Assembly: GCF_030770395.1 (NCBI RefSeq)
Contig: NZ_CP132480.1
Location: 1,283,115-1,347,114, forward strand
Direction of reading: 5' to 3'
Source of the DNA: Telluria beijingensis
GTDB lineage: Bacteria; Pseudomonadota; Gammaproteobacteria; Burkholderiales; Burkholderiaceae_D
Length of the DNA stretch: 64,000 bases
Part shown: piece after piece, positions 45,585 through 55,055 of the stretch
Layout of the letters: each line of letters opens with the position of its first letter
How positions within the stretch are numbered: position 1 is the stretch's first letter
Translations under genes and position numbers: made by a program
The notes under the pieces: model-generated
What the model saw: the letters and a program-made list of their open reading frames with translations, nothing else
What the model was told of the DNA's origin: nothing
Database searches by the model: none

Positions 45585-46493
45585 TCAGATCGCGTTGAAC
45601 AGCGACAGGCTGCCGATCTTGGCATAGGCCTTGTAGCTCGCCTGCAGGGCGGTGGAGTAACCGCTGAGTTCAGTGGCGGCGAGGCCCATGTCGAGCGCGC
45701 CGATGTCGTTGATCGCGATCTTGTTCGACAGGCTGATGTTGGTGTGGTTGTCGTCCAGGGTCTTGATGATGTTCTGGCGTCCGCCCAGGTTGGCGACCTT
45801 GCTCGAGAGCAGGGCCTGCGCATCGTCGAATCCGGCCAGGTTGGCGGTCAGCACGCCGCGCAGGACCGGATCGTTCGGCGAGGCGCCCGGTACGCTGAGG
45901 GCCTTGATGCTGGCGTCGAGCTCGTTCAGCAGTTTCTCGAGACCTTTCAGGTCCTGGTTGGCGGGCTGGGTCAGGCCGTTGCCGACCACGACGTTCTGGG
46001 AATCGGTATTGCCCATGAAGCTATAGCGCGGGACGGCGGCCATCCCATTGTCGATGATTGGCGCGGTCTTGGTGGCGGTGCCCGAGAACAGGTAGTTGCC
46101 TTCCTCATCGATGGTGTTGGCGGTGTAGAACAGGCTGTCGCGCAGCGATTCCAGCGGCACGATCATGGCTTTCAGGTCGTCCGGGGCATTGCTGCCGTCC
46201 AGGGCCCAGACCATCAGGTCGCGGCCCGACGTCATCTCGGTCACCATATTGCTCAGGTAGCCTTCGGACTTGGTCAGGCGCAGCTGCAGCGAAGCGATAT
46301 TGCTGCGGTACTGGCCGAGCGTGGTCTCCTCGCGGGCCAGGCGCGACAGGCGCACGCTGTCGACCGGGTCGTCCGAGGGCAGCAGGATGCGCTTCTGGGC
46401 ATCGATCTGGCGCATGACGTGGCTGAGCCGCTCCTGGTTGTTCTGGAGCGACTGGTTCATCGTCGACTGGAATTGGGCGGTTGCGATACGCAT
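45585..46493 (-). CDS. flgL: Flagellar hook-filament junction protein FlgL
   Basis: FlgL (HAP3) joins hook to filament. The 302-aa protein has the flagellin-like N-terminal helix (MRIATAQFQSTMNQSLQNNQ), LLPSDDPVDSVRLSRL, and the matching C-terminal helices (INDIGALDMGLAATELSGYSTALQASYKAYAKIGSLSLFNAI region). 10 nt after flgK, so the two are cotranscribed as in most flagellar systems. Confidence 0.95.
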   Translation of the reverse strand: MRIATAQFQSTMNQSLQNNQERLSHVMRQIDAQKRILLPSDDPVDSVRLSRLAREETTLGQYRSNIASLQLRLTKSEGYLSNMVTEMTSGRDLMVWALDGSNAPDDLKAMIVPLESLRDSLFYTANTIDEEGNYLFSGTATKTAPIIDNGMAAVPRYSFMGNTDSQNVVVGNGLTQPANQDLKGLEKLLNELDASIKALSVPGASPNDPVLRGVLTANLAGFDDAQALLSSKVANLGGRQNIIKTLDDNHTNISLSNKIAINDIGALDMGLAATELSGYSTALQASYKAYAKIGSLSLFNAI

Positions 46494-46503
46494 GGCGTTC
46501 TCC

Positions 46504-47877
46504 TTATTGCATCATGGCCAGGGTGGCATCGAACAGCGAGTTGGCGATCTGGATCACCTGCATGTTCGCCTGGTACATGCGCTGGAATTCCACCAGCTTG
46601 ACCGCTTCCTCGTCTTCGTTGACGCCGCTGGTCGATTGCCAGTCGTCGATCGACTGCACGCGCACGGTGTCGGCGGTCTTCAGGGAGGCCTTGTTGATCT
46701 TGCTGTCCACCGCCAGCTTGCCCAGCATCTGGGTGTCGGCGTCGCTCAGCAGCACCTTGCCGATGCCGGGCAGGGTGATCGACTCGCTCTTGAGCGCTGC
46801 CAGCTTCAGCAGGTTGCCGGTATCGCCTGGGGTGCCATTGCTCGAGAAGGCCAGGTCCTGGGCCTTGAAGCCCTCGACGGTCTTGATCATGTTGGCGCCA
46901 TTGCCGGGGGTATAGACGAACAGCGGAGTGCCATTGACTCCCGGGGCGGTGTAGCCGTCCGTCAGCTGATCATTGACCAGCCGGACGACTTCCTGCGCCA
47001 GCATGTCGACGTCCTTTTGCAGCGGCAACAGGGTATTGATCTCGAACTGGGTCAGGCCGCCCAGTTGGCCGCCCAGCTTGCTGGCGTCGAGGGTGAAGGT
47101 CGAGTTGGCGAAGGTGACCGAGAACGCCTGCGGCGAATCGGCGGTCGCGGCCGCCTTGAGGCTGCCGTGCATGCTGCCGATTACCAGCGCCTGGCCGCCC
47201 TTGAGCGAGACGTCGCGGCTGCCGTCCGGATTGTCCGAGACTTCCAGCCCCATCTTGGCGGACAGGTCATCGATGGCCTGGTCGCGCGCGTCGATCAGGC
47301 TCGAGGCCGACACGCCGCTGGCCTGGGTCTCGATGATCTTCTGGTTCAGGCGGGCGATGGTCGAGATGTCGACGTTGGCCGAGTCGACCAGGGCGCTGCG
47401 CTGCTGGCGCACCGAGGTCAGCTGCGAGTTGAAGACATTGTTCAGGCCATTGAAGCGTTCGCCCATCAGGTTGGCCGCGGTCAGCACCTGCTGGCGCAGC
47501 GGGGTCGAGCCGGGATCGCCCGCGACCGCATTGATCGCCTTGAAGAAGTCGTCGATGCCGGCCGACAGGCTGGCCGAGCTGTCGCCCATCACGCTCTCGA
47601 GCTGGGTCAGGTATTGCTGCGACTGCGAGTAGGCGCCCAGTTCCGAATTGGCGCGCCACATGGCCTGGGTCTTGTAGCTGTCCGAAAAGCGCAGCAGCGA
47701 GGTCACCTGCACGCCATTGCCGGCCGAGCGGCCGCTGGCACCCGGACCGAGCGCCATCAGGAGCGCCGACTGGCGGGTATAGCCCTTGGTCTGCAGGTTG
47801 GCGATATTGTGGCTGCTGGCCGCCAGGGCGATCTGGGCGGCGAGGGCGCCGGAGAGGGCATTGTTGATGATCGTCAT
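46504..47877 (-). CDS. flgK: Flagellar hook-associated protein FlgK
   Basis: FlgK (HAP1) sits between hook and FlgL. The 457-aa protein has the N-terminal rod/hook helix (IINNALSGALAAQIALAASSHNIAN, YTRQ) and C-terminal VNEDEEAVKLVEFQRMYQANMQVIQIANSLFDA pattern common to FlgK and hook proteins. It is shorter than the 547-aa Salmonella protein, losing part of the variable outer domain, a usual finding in lateral systems. A 70-nt gap with a GTTAACC palindrome precedes it, the longest gap in the run. Confidence 0.95.
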   Translation of the reverse strand: MTIINNALSGALAAQIALAASSHNIANLQTKGYTRQSALLMALGPGASGRSAGNGVQVTSLLRFSDSYKTQAMWRANSELGAYSQSQQYLTQLESVMGDSSASLSAGIDDFFKAINAVAGDPGSTPLRQQVLTAANLMGERFNGLNNVFNSQLTSVRQQRSALVDSANVDISTIARLNQKIIETQASGVSASSLIDARDQAIDDLSAKMGLEVSDNPDGSRDVSLKGGQALVIGSMHGSLKAAATADSPQAFSVTFANSTFTLDASKLGGQLGGLTQFEINTLLPLQKDVDMLAQEVVRLVNDQLTDGYTAPGVNGTPLFVYTPGNGANMIKTVEGFKAQDLAFSSNGTPGDTGNLLKLAALKSESITLPGIGKVLLSDADTQMLGKLAVDSKINKASLKTADTVRVQSIDDWQSTSGVNEDEEAVKLVEFQRMYQANMQVIQIANSLFDATLAMMQ

Positions 47878-47902
47878 GATGCGAATTCGTCCTCGAGACA
47901 GT

Positions 47903-47918
47903 GTTAACCTGGGTTAAC
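47903..47918. promoter_or_regulatory. Palindrome upstream of flgK
   Basis: GTTAACC-TG-GGTTAAC, a perfect 16-bp dyad in the AT-rich 70-nt flgJ-flgK gap, 26 nt before the flgK start. Because flgKL often have a late (sigma-28) promoter, a control site here is plausible, but no good -10/-35 pair was found. Confidence 0.35.
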
Positions 47919-47947
47919 CTCATAAGGCGACCGATTATTGCTGTTTA

Positions 47948-48295
47948 TTAAGTTTTTTTCTGCTGGGCGGCGGCCGCGCCCGGCACCAGCTGGCGCAGGA
48001 TGGCGTCGGCGATGCCGAAGGCGCGCTGGCCGGCCATATTCCCGGCCAGCAGGTCGTCGGCCATGTCCTGCATGTCCTGGTTGACGCGGTTGTTGAAGAC
48101 GCTGTCCTCGTCCGCCATCTCGCGGGTCGAGGCGCGCATCGTGCGCAGCATGTGGCTCACAAAAAAGCGTTCGAACTCGACCGCGGCCTCGGTGGCTTTC
48201 GCCACATAGGCCGGATCGAGCCGCTCGTCGGCGGGCGCGACCGCGGGCTCGGCCGCCGGGTTCGCGAGAGTGTGGCGCGGGTCGTCGATGCGCAT
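47948..48295 (-). CDS. flgJ: FlgJ rod-binding domain protein (no hydrolase domain)
   Basis: A 115-aa protein equal to the N-terminal rod-binding half of FlgJ: AAVEFERFFVSHMLRTMRAST and DQDMQDMADDLLAG-type helices (here NQDMQDMADDLL, FGIADAILRQL). In enterobacteria FlgJ carries a C-terminal peptidoglycan hydrolase (about 160 more residues) that is missing here; a separate glucosaminidase gene at 55056-55793 supplies it. It acts as rod scaffold/cap in the periplasm. Overlaps flgI by one base. Confidence 0.9.
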   Translation of the reverse strand: MRIDDPRHTLANPAAEPAVAPADERLDPAYVAKATEAAVEFERFFVSHMLRTMRASTREMADEDSVFNNRVNQDMQDMADDLLAGNMAGQRAFGIADAILRQLVPGAAAAQQKKT

Positions 48296-49404
48296 CAGAT
48301 CACCACCAGTTCGCCTTCGATCGCGCCGGCCTGGTCCAGGGCCTGCAGGATCGCCATGATGTCGTCGGGCGAGGCGCCCAGGCTGTTCACGGTGTCGATG
48401 ATGGTCTGCAGGCGCGCGCCCGGCGGCCAGCGGAACATCTGGCCCGAGCCCTGGTCGACCGACAGTTTCGATTCCGGTGTCACCGCGGTCTGGCCGCGCG
48501 CGAACGGGCCCGGCTGGCTGACGCGCGAGCTTTCCGAGATGATGACCTTGAGCGCGCCATGGGTCACGGCGGCCGCCTTCACGCGCAGGCCGTCGGCGAT
48601 GACGACGGTGCCGGTGCGCGAGTTGAACACCACCTTCGGCACCTCGATGCTGGCTTCCACGCTCATCGCGTTCAGGCTGGCCACGAACGCGACGCGCTCG
48701 GTCGGATTCTCGGGGGCGATGACTTCGACACTGGTGCCGTCCAGCGTGGTGGCGATCGGGCCGTAGCGCTTGTTGATCGCATTGACCACATTGGTGGCGG
48801 TCTCGAAATGCGGCTGGCGCAGGCGCAGCATCACTTGCGGGCGGGTCGCGAAATCGGTCGCGATCTCGCGCTCGATCATGGCGCCGTTCGGCACGCGGCC
48901 GGCGGTCGGGGTGTTGACGGTGACCGAGGAACCGCTGCGGCCGGTGGCGTTCAGGCCGCCGACCACCACATTGCCCTGGGCCAGGGCGTAGATCTCGTTG
49001 TCGGCCGCGCGCAGTTGCGTCAGCAGCAGGGTCCCGCCGCGCAGGCTCTTGGCGTCGCCCAGCGACGACACCGTGACGTCGATGCTCTGGCCGCGGCGGT
49101 AGCCTGGCGGGAAGGTCGCCGAGACCATGACGGCGGCCACGTTCTTGTTCTTGGCGTCCTCGCCTTCGGGCAGGCGCACGCCGAACTGCTTGAGCATATT
49201 GATGACCGACTGGCTGGCGAACTTGACCTGGGTCGAGTCGCCCGAACCGTTCAGGCCCACCACCAGGCCATAGCCGACCAGCGGGTTTTCGCGCACGCCT
49301 TCGACGCTGACCAGGTTGCGCAGGGCCTGGGCCGCCGAGGCGGGCAGGGCGGCGCCGGCCAGCAGCGCGGCGAGGAACAGGGGGGCAATGCGGCGCAGGT
49401 TCAT
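48295..49404 (-). CDS. flgI: Flagellar P-ring protein FlgI
   Basis: FlgI builds the peptidoglycan ring around the rod. 369 aa with signal peptide (about 1-24, LPASAAQ), then [27 protein letters not shown] and the family end [20 protein letters not shown]...[35 protein letters not shown] style. Seven nt after flgH. Confidence 0.96.
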   Translation of the reverse strand: MNLRRIAPLFLAALLAGAALPASAAQALRNLVSVEGVRENPLVGYGLVVGLNGSGDSTQVKFASQSVINMLKQFGVRLPEGEDAKNKNVAAVMVSATFPPGYRRGQSIDVTVSSLGDAKSLRGGTLLLTQLRAADNEIYALAQGNVVVGGLNATGRSGSSVTVNTPTAGRVPNGAMIEREIATDFATRPQVMLRLRQPHFETATNVVNAINKRYGPIATTLDGTSVEVIAPENPTERVAFVASLNAMSVEASIEVPKVVFNSRTGTVVIADGLRVKAAAVTHGALKVIISESSRVSQPGPFARGQTAVTPESKLSVDQGSGQMFRWPPGARLQTIIDTVNSLGASPDDIMAILQALDQAGAIEGELVVI

Positions 49405-49411
49405 GTCATCC

Positions 49412-50065
49412 TCAGAACGGCATCAGGGGGCTGTTGAAGAAGCGCGTCAGCCAGCCCGGCTGGTTGGCGTCGGCCAGCGCGCCGCGCGCCGAATAGGCGA
49501 TGCGGGCATTGGCCACGCGCAGCGAGGACACGCGGTTGTCGGCGTCGACGTCGGCGGCGCGCACGAAGCCCTTCAGGCGCACGAATTCCTCGCCCTGGTT
49601 CAGCATCAGGTTCTTTTCGCCGGCCACCCGCAGCAGGCCGTTGGGCAGCACTTCCTGCACGATCACGGTCAGCGAACCGGACAGGGCGTTCTGCTGGGTG
49701 CTGGTGGCGTCGCCCTGGAAATCGCGGTCGGCCGTGATGTCCACGGCCGCCTTGTCGTACACCTTGCCCAGCGCCGCCAGCGGCGAGATGCCGATCGACG
49801 ACCCCTTCGAGATGCTGGTGCCGGCGCGCTTGCTGGCCTGGGTCGTCTCCTGCAGGATCACGGTGACGGCGTCGCCCACGCGGTAGGCGCGGCTGTCCGA
49901 GGTCAGAGAGACGGTGTCGGCGGTGAACACGCCGCCCGAGACGCCGCCGCGCGCCATGCGCTGCAGCGGCATGTGGTCGTCGTCGTCGTCGCGCATGGCG
50001 ACCTGCGCCGGCGTGGCGCAGCCGGCCAGCACCACGATGCACAGGAGGGCGGCCAGGTGTTTCAT
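49412..50065 (-). CDS. flgH: Flagellar L-ring lipoprotein FlgH
   Basis: FlgH forms the outer-membrane ring. 217 aa, with a lipoprotein signal (VVLAGCATP, Cys16), [35 protein letters not shown] near 55-90 and the conserved end [31 protein letters not shown] pattern. Shares one base with flgG. Confidence 0.96.
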   Translation of the reverse strand: MKHLAALLCIVVLAGCATPAQVAMRDDDDDHMPLQRMARGGVSGGVFTADTVSLTSDSRAYRVGDAVTVILQETTQASKRAGTSISKGSSIGISPLAALGKVYDKAAVDITADRDFQGDATSTQQNALSGSLTVIVQEVLPNGLLRVAGEKNLMLNQGEEFVRLKGFVRAADVDADNRVSSLRVANARIAYSARGALADANQPGWLTRFFNSPLMPF

Positions 50066-50850
50066 CAGCGCGCCGCCTGCGACAGGTATTGCAGCATATT
50101 GTCGGCCGCCGACAGCACCTTGGTATTCATCTCGTAGGTGCGCTGGGCCGCGATCATGTCGACCATCTCTTCGACCACCTGCACGTTCGAGCCTTCCAGC
50201 GCGCCCTGCTTCAGGGTGCCGAAGGCGGCGTCGCCCGGACGGCCCTCGTTCGGCGCGCCGCTGGCGGCGGTTTCCTGGAACAGGTTGTCGCCCAGGGCCA
50301 GGAGGCCGGTCGGGTTGATGAAGGCGGTCAGGTTGAGCTGGCCGATTTCCTGCGGCGCTGGCTGGTTGGGGAAGGTCACCGAGACCACGCCGTTCTCGCC
50401 GATGGTGATGCCGCTGGCATTCTGCGGAATCGTGATCTGCGGCACGATGGCCAGGCCCTGGGCATTGGTCAGCGTGCCGTTCGGGTCGACCTTCAGCTGG
50501 CCGGCGCGGGTGTAGGCCGGTTCGCCGGTCGGACGCAGCACCTGCAGGAAGCCGGCGCCCGAGATGGCGACGTCGAGCGGCTGGCTGGTGGTTTGCAGGT
50601 TACCGTTGGTGAAGGCCTTCTGGGTGCCGACGACGCGCACGCCGTTGCCGAGCTGGACGCCGCCGTTGACGGTGTTGTCGGCATTCTGGGCGCCCGGCTG
50701 CGAATCGACCTGGTAGAACAGGTCTTCGAACACGACGCGGTCGCGCTTGTAGCCGACGGTGTTGACGTTGGCCAGGTTGTTGGCGATGGCCTGCAGCTTG
50801 GCATCCTGTGCCTGCACGCCGGTCTTGCTGATCCACATTGCTGGATTCAT
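50065..50850 (-). CDS. flgG: Flagellar distal rod protein FlgG
   Basis: FlgG makes the distal rod. The 261-aa length is typical. N-terminal ISKTGVQAQDAKLQAIANNLANVNTVGYKRD (rod/hook signature, ANNLANVNT) and C-terminal GSNVQVVEEMVDMIAAQRTYEMNTKVLSAADNMLQYLSQ helix; middle domain with GFLQVLRPTGEPAYTRAGQLKVDPNG. Follows flgF by 30 nt. Confidence 0.96.
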   Translation of the reverse strand: MNPAMWISKTGVQAQDAKLQAIANNLANVNTVGYKRDRVVFEDLFYQVDSQPGAQNADNTVNGGVQLGNGVRVVGTQKAFTNGNLQTTSQPLDVAISGAGFLQVLRPTGEPAYTRAGQLKVDPNGTLTNAQGLAIVPQITIPQNASGITIGENGVVSVTFPNQPAPQEIGQLNLTAFINPTGLLALGDNLFQETAASGAPNEGRPGDAAFGTLKQGALEGSNVQVVEEMVDMIAAQRTYEMNTKVLSAADNMLQYLSQAAR

Positions 50851-50880
50851 GGTTGCTCCCTAATTAAATGTGCTGGCGGC

Positions 50881-51606
50881 TCAGGCGCCGATGAGGCGGT
50901 TGCCCGATTCGTTCATGCTGTCGCTGGCCTTGAACATCTTCATCTGCAGTTCGAAGCTGCGGTTCAGGCTCATCACGGCCACCATCTCTTCCACCGCCGA
51001 GACGTTGCTGCCCTCGAGGGCGCCGCCGCGCACGGTGACGTTCGGGTCCGCGGCCAGCGGTTCGCCGTCGCGCGGCACGATCAGGCCGGACTCGTTCTTG
51101 GCCAGCTGGGCGCCTTCGGCGCTGACCAGTCGCAGGCGGTCGATGATCTGGGTGATGGTGCCGCCTTCGGGCAGCACCGAGATGGTGCCGTCCTTGGCGA
51201 TGTCGACCGCGGTGTGCGGCGGCAGCACGATCGGCCCGCCTTCGCCCAGCAGCGGCCGGCCGCCCACCGTCAGCGCGCCATCGGCGTCGATGGCGATGGC
51301 GCCGGCACGGGTGTACGCTTCGCCCTCACCGAACTCGACCGCCAGGTAGCCGTTGCCGTTGACGGCCACGTCCAGCGCGCGGCCGGTGTCGCGCACCGTG
51401 CCGTTGCGGGTCGAGACGGCATCGGCCACGCCGCGCGACAGGTGCACGTCGTCGTAGCCATAGCCGGCCAGCGCCTGGGTCGATGCGAGCTCGATATTGG
51501 CGCGAAAGCCGGGCGTGTCGGCATTGGCCAGGTTGTTGGCGCGCACCTGCTGTGCGTGCAGGGTGCGCTGGGCGGCGCTGACGGCGGTGAAGATGAACTT
51601 GTCCAT
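50881..51606 (-). CDS. flgF: Flagellar proximal rod protein FlgF
   Basis: FlgF, proximal rod. 241 aa with MDKFIFTAVSAAQRTLHAQQVRANNLANADTPGFRA and C-terminal SNVSAVEEMVAVMSLNRSFELQMKMFKASDSMNES; the MDxxIF start and length distinguish it from FlgG. Between flgE and flgG as in all flg operons. Confidence 0.95.
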   Translation of the reverse strand: MDKFIFTAVSAAQRTLHAQQVRANNLANADTPGFRANIELASTQALAGYGYDDVHLSRGVADAVSTRNGTVRDTGRALDVAVNGNGYLAVEFGEGEAYTRAGAIAIDADGALTVGGRPLLGEGGPIVLPPHTAVDIAKDGTISVLPEGGTITQIIDRLRLVSAEGAQLAKNESGLIVPRDGEPLAADPNVTVRGGALEGSNVSAVEEMVAVMSLNRSFELQMKMFKASDSMNESGNRLIGA

Positions 51607-51615
51607 GGCCTGTGC

Positions 51616-52806
51616 TTACAGCGCCTGCATCAGCGACTGCATCATCTGGTTCTCGGCGGTGATCACCTTCGAGTTGGCCTGGTAGTTGCGCTGCGAGGTC
51701 ATCAGGCCGACCAGTTCCGCCGTGATGTCCACGTTCGAGCCTTCCAGCGAACCCTTGGACAGCTTGCCGGCCAGGCCGACGCCCGGCGTGGAATACAGCG
51801 GCGCGCCCGAGTTGGCGTTGGCGATCCACGAGGTGTCGCTGGTCGGGACCAGGCTGCTTTCGTCCGGGAAGGTGGCGAGCGCCACGGTGCCCACGACCTG
51901 CTGCTGTTCGTTGCTGTACTTGGCGACGATGGAACCGTCCTCGGCCATCTCGACGCCGACGAAGGTGCCCGAGGAGTAGCCGTTGGCGCGGTTGGTGTTA
52001 TTGGTCGCCGCACCGCCGAACTTGGTGGTGGTGGCGTAGTCGAAGGTGAACACGAGCGGCTCGGCGCCGGGCGCGTTGATCGTCAGCGCCGGCCCGGTCG
52101 TCCCGCCTGCCTCGATGCGGCCATTCAGGTCGAATTCCAGGTCGAAGGTGGCGGCGGCCACGGGCTCCGCGCCGTTCAGGCTGTAGCGCACCGTGACGAC
52201 ATCGTCGTCCGTCTTGAGGAAGTATTGCGACACCGTGTGCTCGGTGCCCAGCGAATCGTAGACCACCGACTGCTTGACCATGCTGTAGGTGTTGGCGTCC
52301 TCGAAGTCGAAGTCGTCGGCATCCTTGACCGGCCAGTCGTTCGACATATTGCCCGAGTAGGCGACGCGGGTGCTGGCCACGGCCGGAATCTGGCCGGTCG
52401 GGATGGAAATGTCGCCCATGGCGCCCATCACGCCATTCTCGGTCTTGCCATAGCCCTGCACGCGCTTGCCGGTGGCGTCGATCAGGAAGCCGTCGGCATT
52501 GGTGTTGAAGATGCCGACGCGCGAGTACGAGACCACGCCCTGGGCGTCGCGGCTGGTAAAGAAGCCGCGGCCGAGGATGGCGGCGTCGAGGCCGCGGCCG
52601 GTGGTCTGCAGGCTGCCGTTCTTGCCGATGTCCTGGGTCAGCGAGCCCACCTGCACGCCATTGGCCATGTCGCCCGCATAGACCGAAGCGAAGTTGGCGC
52701 GGCTGCCCTTGAAGCCATAGGTGCCGGCGTTGGCGATATTGTTCGACAGGGTGTTCAGCTGCTCGTTGATGGCCTGGATGCCCGACAGGGCGATATTGAA
52801 GCTCAT
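51616..52806 (-). CDS. flgE: Flagellar hook protein FlgE
   Basis: FlgE forms the hook, the universal joint. 396 aa: N-terminal SFNIALSGIQAINEQLNTLSNNIANAGTYGFKGSRANF, variable D2 region with the FlgE D2 domain (about 160-290), and C-terminal GSNVDITAELVGLMTSQRNYQANSKVITAENQMMQSLMQAL. Directly after flgD. An FliK for hook length is encoded at 59628-60827. Confidence 0.96.
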   Translation of the reverse strand: MSFNIALSGIQAINEQLNTLSNNIANAGTYGFKGSRANFASVYAGDMANGVQVGSLTQDIGKNGSLQTTGRGLDAAILGRGFFTSRDAQGVVSYSRVGIFNTNADGFLIDATGKRVQGYGKTENGVMGAMGDISIPTGQIPAVASTRVAYSGNMSNDWPVKDADDFDFEDANTYSMVKQSVVYDSLGTEHTVSQYFLKTDDDVVTVRYSLNGAEPVAAATFDLEFDLNGRIEAGGTTGPALTINAPGAEPLVFTFDYATTTKFGGAATNNTNRANGYSSGTFVGVEMAEDGSIVAKYSNEQQQVVGTVALATFPDESSLVPTSDTSWIANANSGAPLYSTPGVGLAGKLSKGSLEGSNVDITAELVGLMTSQRNYQANSKVITAENQMMQSLMQAL

Positions 52807-52820
52807 GGGGAATCCTTCGA

Positions 52821-53498
52821 TTAGTTGGTGAACGCCAGGTCGGCGGATTTGTCTTTGCCGTGGAAACCGGTGATCCAGCCCGGCTCGACTTCGCCGACGC
52901 CGGCCACCTGCATCAGGATGCCGCCGTTGGCGTCGAGGCGCACGCTGTTCAGGCGGCCATTGATTTCGATCGCGGGCTTGGTGCCGTCCGACGCTTCGGC
53001 GGCAATGCTGTACTTGCCGGGCGGCAGGCCGAGCTTGGCCGGGTCGATGGTGAATTCCTGGCCGCCGATGCCGTGCGGCGGCAGTTCGATCCTAGTCTGC
53101 TTGCCGGCCACGTCGGTCAGGATGACGTGGGTCAGGGGGCTGGCGCCTTCGAGCCGCACATTGCCGCTGATCGCGGTATCGCCCAGTTCGACGCGGCTGG
53201 TCTCGACCGAGACCTGGCTGCCGACCTGGCCGCCCATCGTCAGCACCTGCAGGCTCTGCAGCATGGCGGCGCTGGCGGCCGTGGTCTGGGTCATGTTTTC
53301 CAGCGCCTCGGTCTGCGACAGCTGCGACAGCTGGTTCACGAAAGTGGCCGGATCGGAGGGCGCCAGTGGATCCTGGTTGCGGATCTGCGCGACCAGCAGC
53401 TTGGTGAACATGTCCTTGTTCTCGCTCATCGGCACGCCGGGCGGACGCTCGTTGCCGTAGTTGGCGCCGAAGCCGAAGTTGGTATTGGTGGTGACCAT
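52821..53498 (-). CDS. flgD: Flagellar hook cap protein FlgD
   Basis: FlgD is the scaffold at the tip of the growing hook. 225 aa with the N-terminal MFTKLLVAQIRNQDPLAPSDPATFVNQLSQLSQTEALE signature (about 30-70) and a C-terminal Tudor/FN3-like part ending in LAFTN. Three nt after flgC. Confidence 0.96.
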   Translation of the reverse strand: MVTTNTNFGFGANYGNERPPGVPMSENKDMFTKLLVAQIRNQDPLAPSDPATFVNQLSQLSQTEALENMTQTTAASAAMLQSLQVLTMGGQVGSQVSVETSRVELGDTAISGNVRLEGASPLTHVILTDVAGKQTRIELPPHGIGGQEFTIDPAKLGLPPGKYSIAAEASDGTKPAIEINGRLNSVRLDANGGILMQVAGVGEVEPGWITGFHGKDKSADLAFTN

Positions 53499-53500
53499 GA

Positions 53501-53905
53501 TCAGCTTTCTCCCATGCGGATCAGGGACTGCTGCATCGACTTGATGCGGCCCATGACCTCGACGTTGGTTTCGAAGGCGCGCGAGGCGGCCATCATGTCG
53601 GCCATCTCGGCCACTTCATTGACGTTGGCGTAGAACACCATGCCGTCGGCGTCGGCCAGCGGATTGTCCGGCTCGTGCACGCGGCGCAGCGGTTCGCTCG
53701 ACTGCACCACGTCCAGCACGGCCACCTTGGCCACGCCTTGGCCGTCGAGCATGGCGGAAAACACGGGCTTCCTGGCGCGGTAGGCCTCGGCCTCGGTAGT
53801 GGCCACGGCATTCGCATTGGCCAGGTTGCTGGCGATCGTGTTCATGCGCACGGTCTGGGCCGCCATGGCCGAACCAGCGATGAGGGAAATGTCCTTGAAA
53901 CCCAT
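53501..53905 (-). CDS. flgC: Flagellar proximal rod protein FlgC
   Basis: FlgC, 134 aa, with GSAMAAQTVRMNTIASNLANANAVATTEAEAYRARKPVF and the C-terminal YANVNEVAEMADMMAASRAFETNVEVMGRIKSMQQSLIRMGES helix. Usual size and position after flgB (10-nt gap). Confidence 0.96.
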   Translation of the reverse strand: MGFKDISLIAGSAMAAQTVRMNTIASNLANANAVATTEAEAYRARKPVFSAMLDGQGVAKVAVLDVVQSSEPLRRVHEPDNPLADADGMVFYANVNEVAEMADMMAASRAFETNVEVMGRIKSMQQSLIRMGES

Positions 53906-53915
53906 TCAGCGCTCC

Positions 53916-54275
53916 TTATTGGCCGGTGATGGCTTTGTTCAGGCCGCGCAGCTTCATATTGATGAAGGTCAGGCTGGTCTGGAAATCGGAAGCGTTCTGA
54001 GAGAAGGCCGCCTGCTCGACGCCGATCTCGACGGTATTGCCGTCGGCGCTGGGGTGATAGGGCACGCGGAACAGCGGTCCGTCCTCGGAAAGCGTGGGGG
54101 CGCCATCCTCGGCATCCATCCGGTCCTGCAGCACGGCGGCGAAGTCGATGTCGCGCGCCGTATAGCCCGGCGTGCTTTCGTTGGCGATGTTCGCGGCCAG
54201 CACGCGGGTGCGTTCGGCGCGCAGCTGGAGCGCGTCGGCGCTGACGCCGAGTGCTTCCTTGAAATTAATCGACAT
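53916..54275 (-). CDS. flgB: Flagellar proximal rod protein FlgB
   Basis: FlgB, 119 aa, with the N-terminal SINFKEALGVSADALQLRAERTRVLAANIANESTPGYTARDIDF and a C-terminal helix ending KAITGQ. The ATG at 54273-54275 has GGAG 7 nt upstream; 30 extra codons open upstream run into the flgA region and are rejected. First gene of the flgB-L run, divergent from flgA with a 68-nt gap that must hold both promoters. Confidence 0.95.
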   Translation of the reverse strand: MSINFKEALGVSADALQLRAERTRVLAANIANESTPGYTARDIDFAAVLQDRMDAEDGAPTLSEDGPLFRVPYHPSADGNTVEIGVEQAAFSQNASDFQTSLTFINMKLRGLNKAITGQ

Positions 54276-54343
54276 GGCGATTCTCCAGTGAACTGCAGTG
54301 AGTTTGGTTAGAATGGGTCTTTCCGCCTGACCCGTATTGTCCA

Positions 54344-55051
54344 ATGATAGATTTCCGTAGGGCAACTATTAGTATTGTAACCTGTCTGTTGTGCACCACA
54401 GCGTGGTCGGCGCAAACTCTTTCCGTACAGATAGAAAACGCGGCGCGCGAGCAGCTCGAGAAGGGCGCCGATGCCCTCGGGCTGGGCGATCCGCAGTTCG
54501 ACCTGGCCGTGTCCAGCAGCCGCCCGCCGCCCGAATGCAAGGGGGAAGTCAGCATCGAAGCGGTCGACGTGCGCCAGCCGGCGCGCATGCGTTTCGTCGC
54601 GCGCTGCCCGGACGGCAAGGGCTGGCGCCACGACTTCGTGGTGCGCGCGCGCATCTCGGCGCTGGTGGCGGTGACGGCGGTCCCGGTGGCGGCCAACCGC
54701 GAACTGGTCGAGTCCGACGTCACGCTCGAGCGGCGCGACATCACCCAGGTGCGCGACCCGATCGGCATGCTGGAGGAAGCGGTCGGCCAGTCCAGCCGGC
54801 GCAGCCTGCGCGCGGGCGAAGTCCTGCGCGCCAGCCAGCTGGTGGCGCCGATCGCCGTCAAGCGCGGCGACGCCGTGGTCATGACCGCGCGCCAGGACGG
54901 CATCGAAGTCAGCATGGCAGGCGAGGCGCTCGACGCCGGCGCGCGCGGCGCCGTGGTGCGGGTCAAGAACAGCGCCAGCGGCCAGGTGGTGCGCATGCGC
55001 GTGCTGGGCGCCGGCGCCGTGCAGCCGATCGATATGCCGCTGGGCGAGTAA
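54344..55051 (+). CDS. flgA: Flagellar P-ring assembly chaperone FlgA
   Basis: FlgA is the periplasmic chaperone for FlgI. 235 aa with signal peptide (about 1-22, CTTAWSAQ), and the SAF domain (about 117-180: VPVAANRELVESDVTLERRDITQVRDP, RSLRAGEVLRASQLVAP) followed by VKRGDAVVMTARQDGIEVSMAGEALDAGARGAVVRVKN. The only plus-strand gene in the flagellar cluster. Its stop lies 4 nt from that of the convergent glucosaminidase gene. Confidence 0.94.
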   Translation: MIDFRRATISIVTCLLCTTAWSAQTLSVQIENAAREQLEKGADALGLGDPQFDLAVSSSRPPPECKGEVSIEAVDVRQPARMRFVARCPDGKGWRHDFVVRARISALVAVTAVPVAANRELVESDVTLERRDITQVRDPIGMLEEAVGQSSRRSLRAGEVLRASQLVAPIAVKRGDAVVMTARQDGIEVSMAGEALDAGARGAVVRVKNSASGQVVRMRVLGAGAVQPIDMPLGE

Positions 55052-55055
55052 GGCT

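Noticed and set aside
47921..47947. Sigma-28 promoter for flgK (TAAA, 15 bp, GCCTTATG on the minus strand)
   Set aside because: Only the TAAA and the first three bases of the GCCGATAA box match; too weak to list as a promoter.
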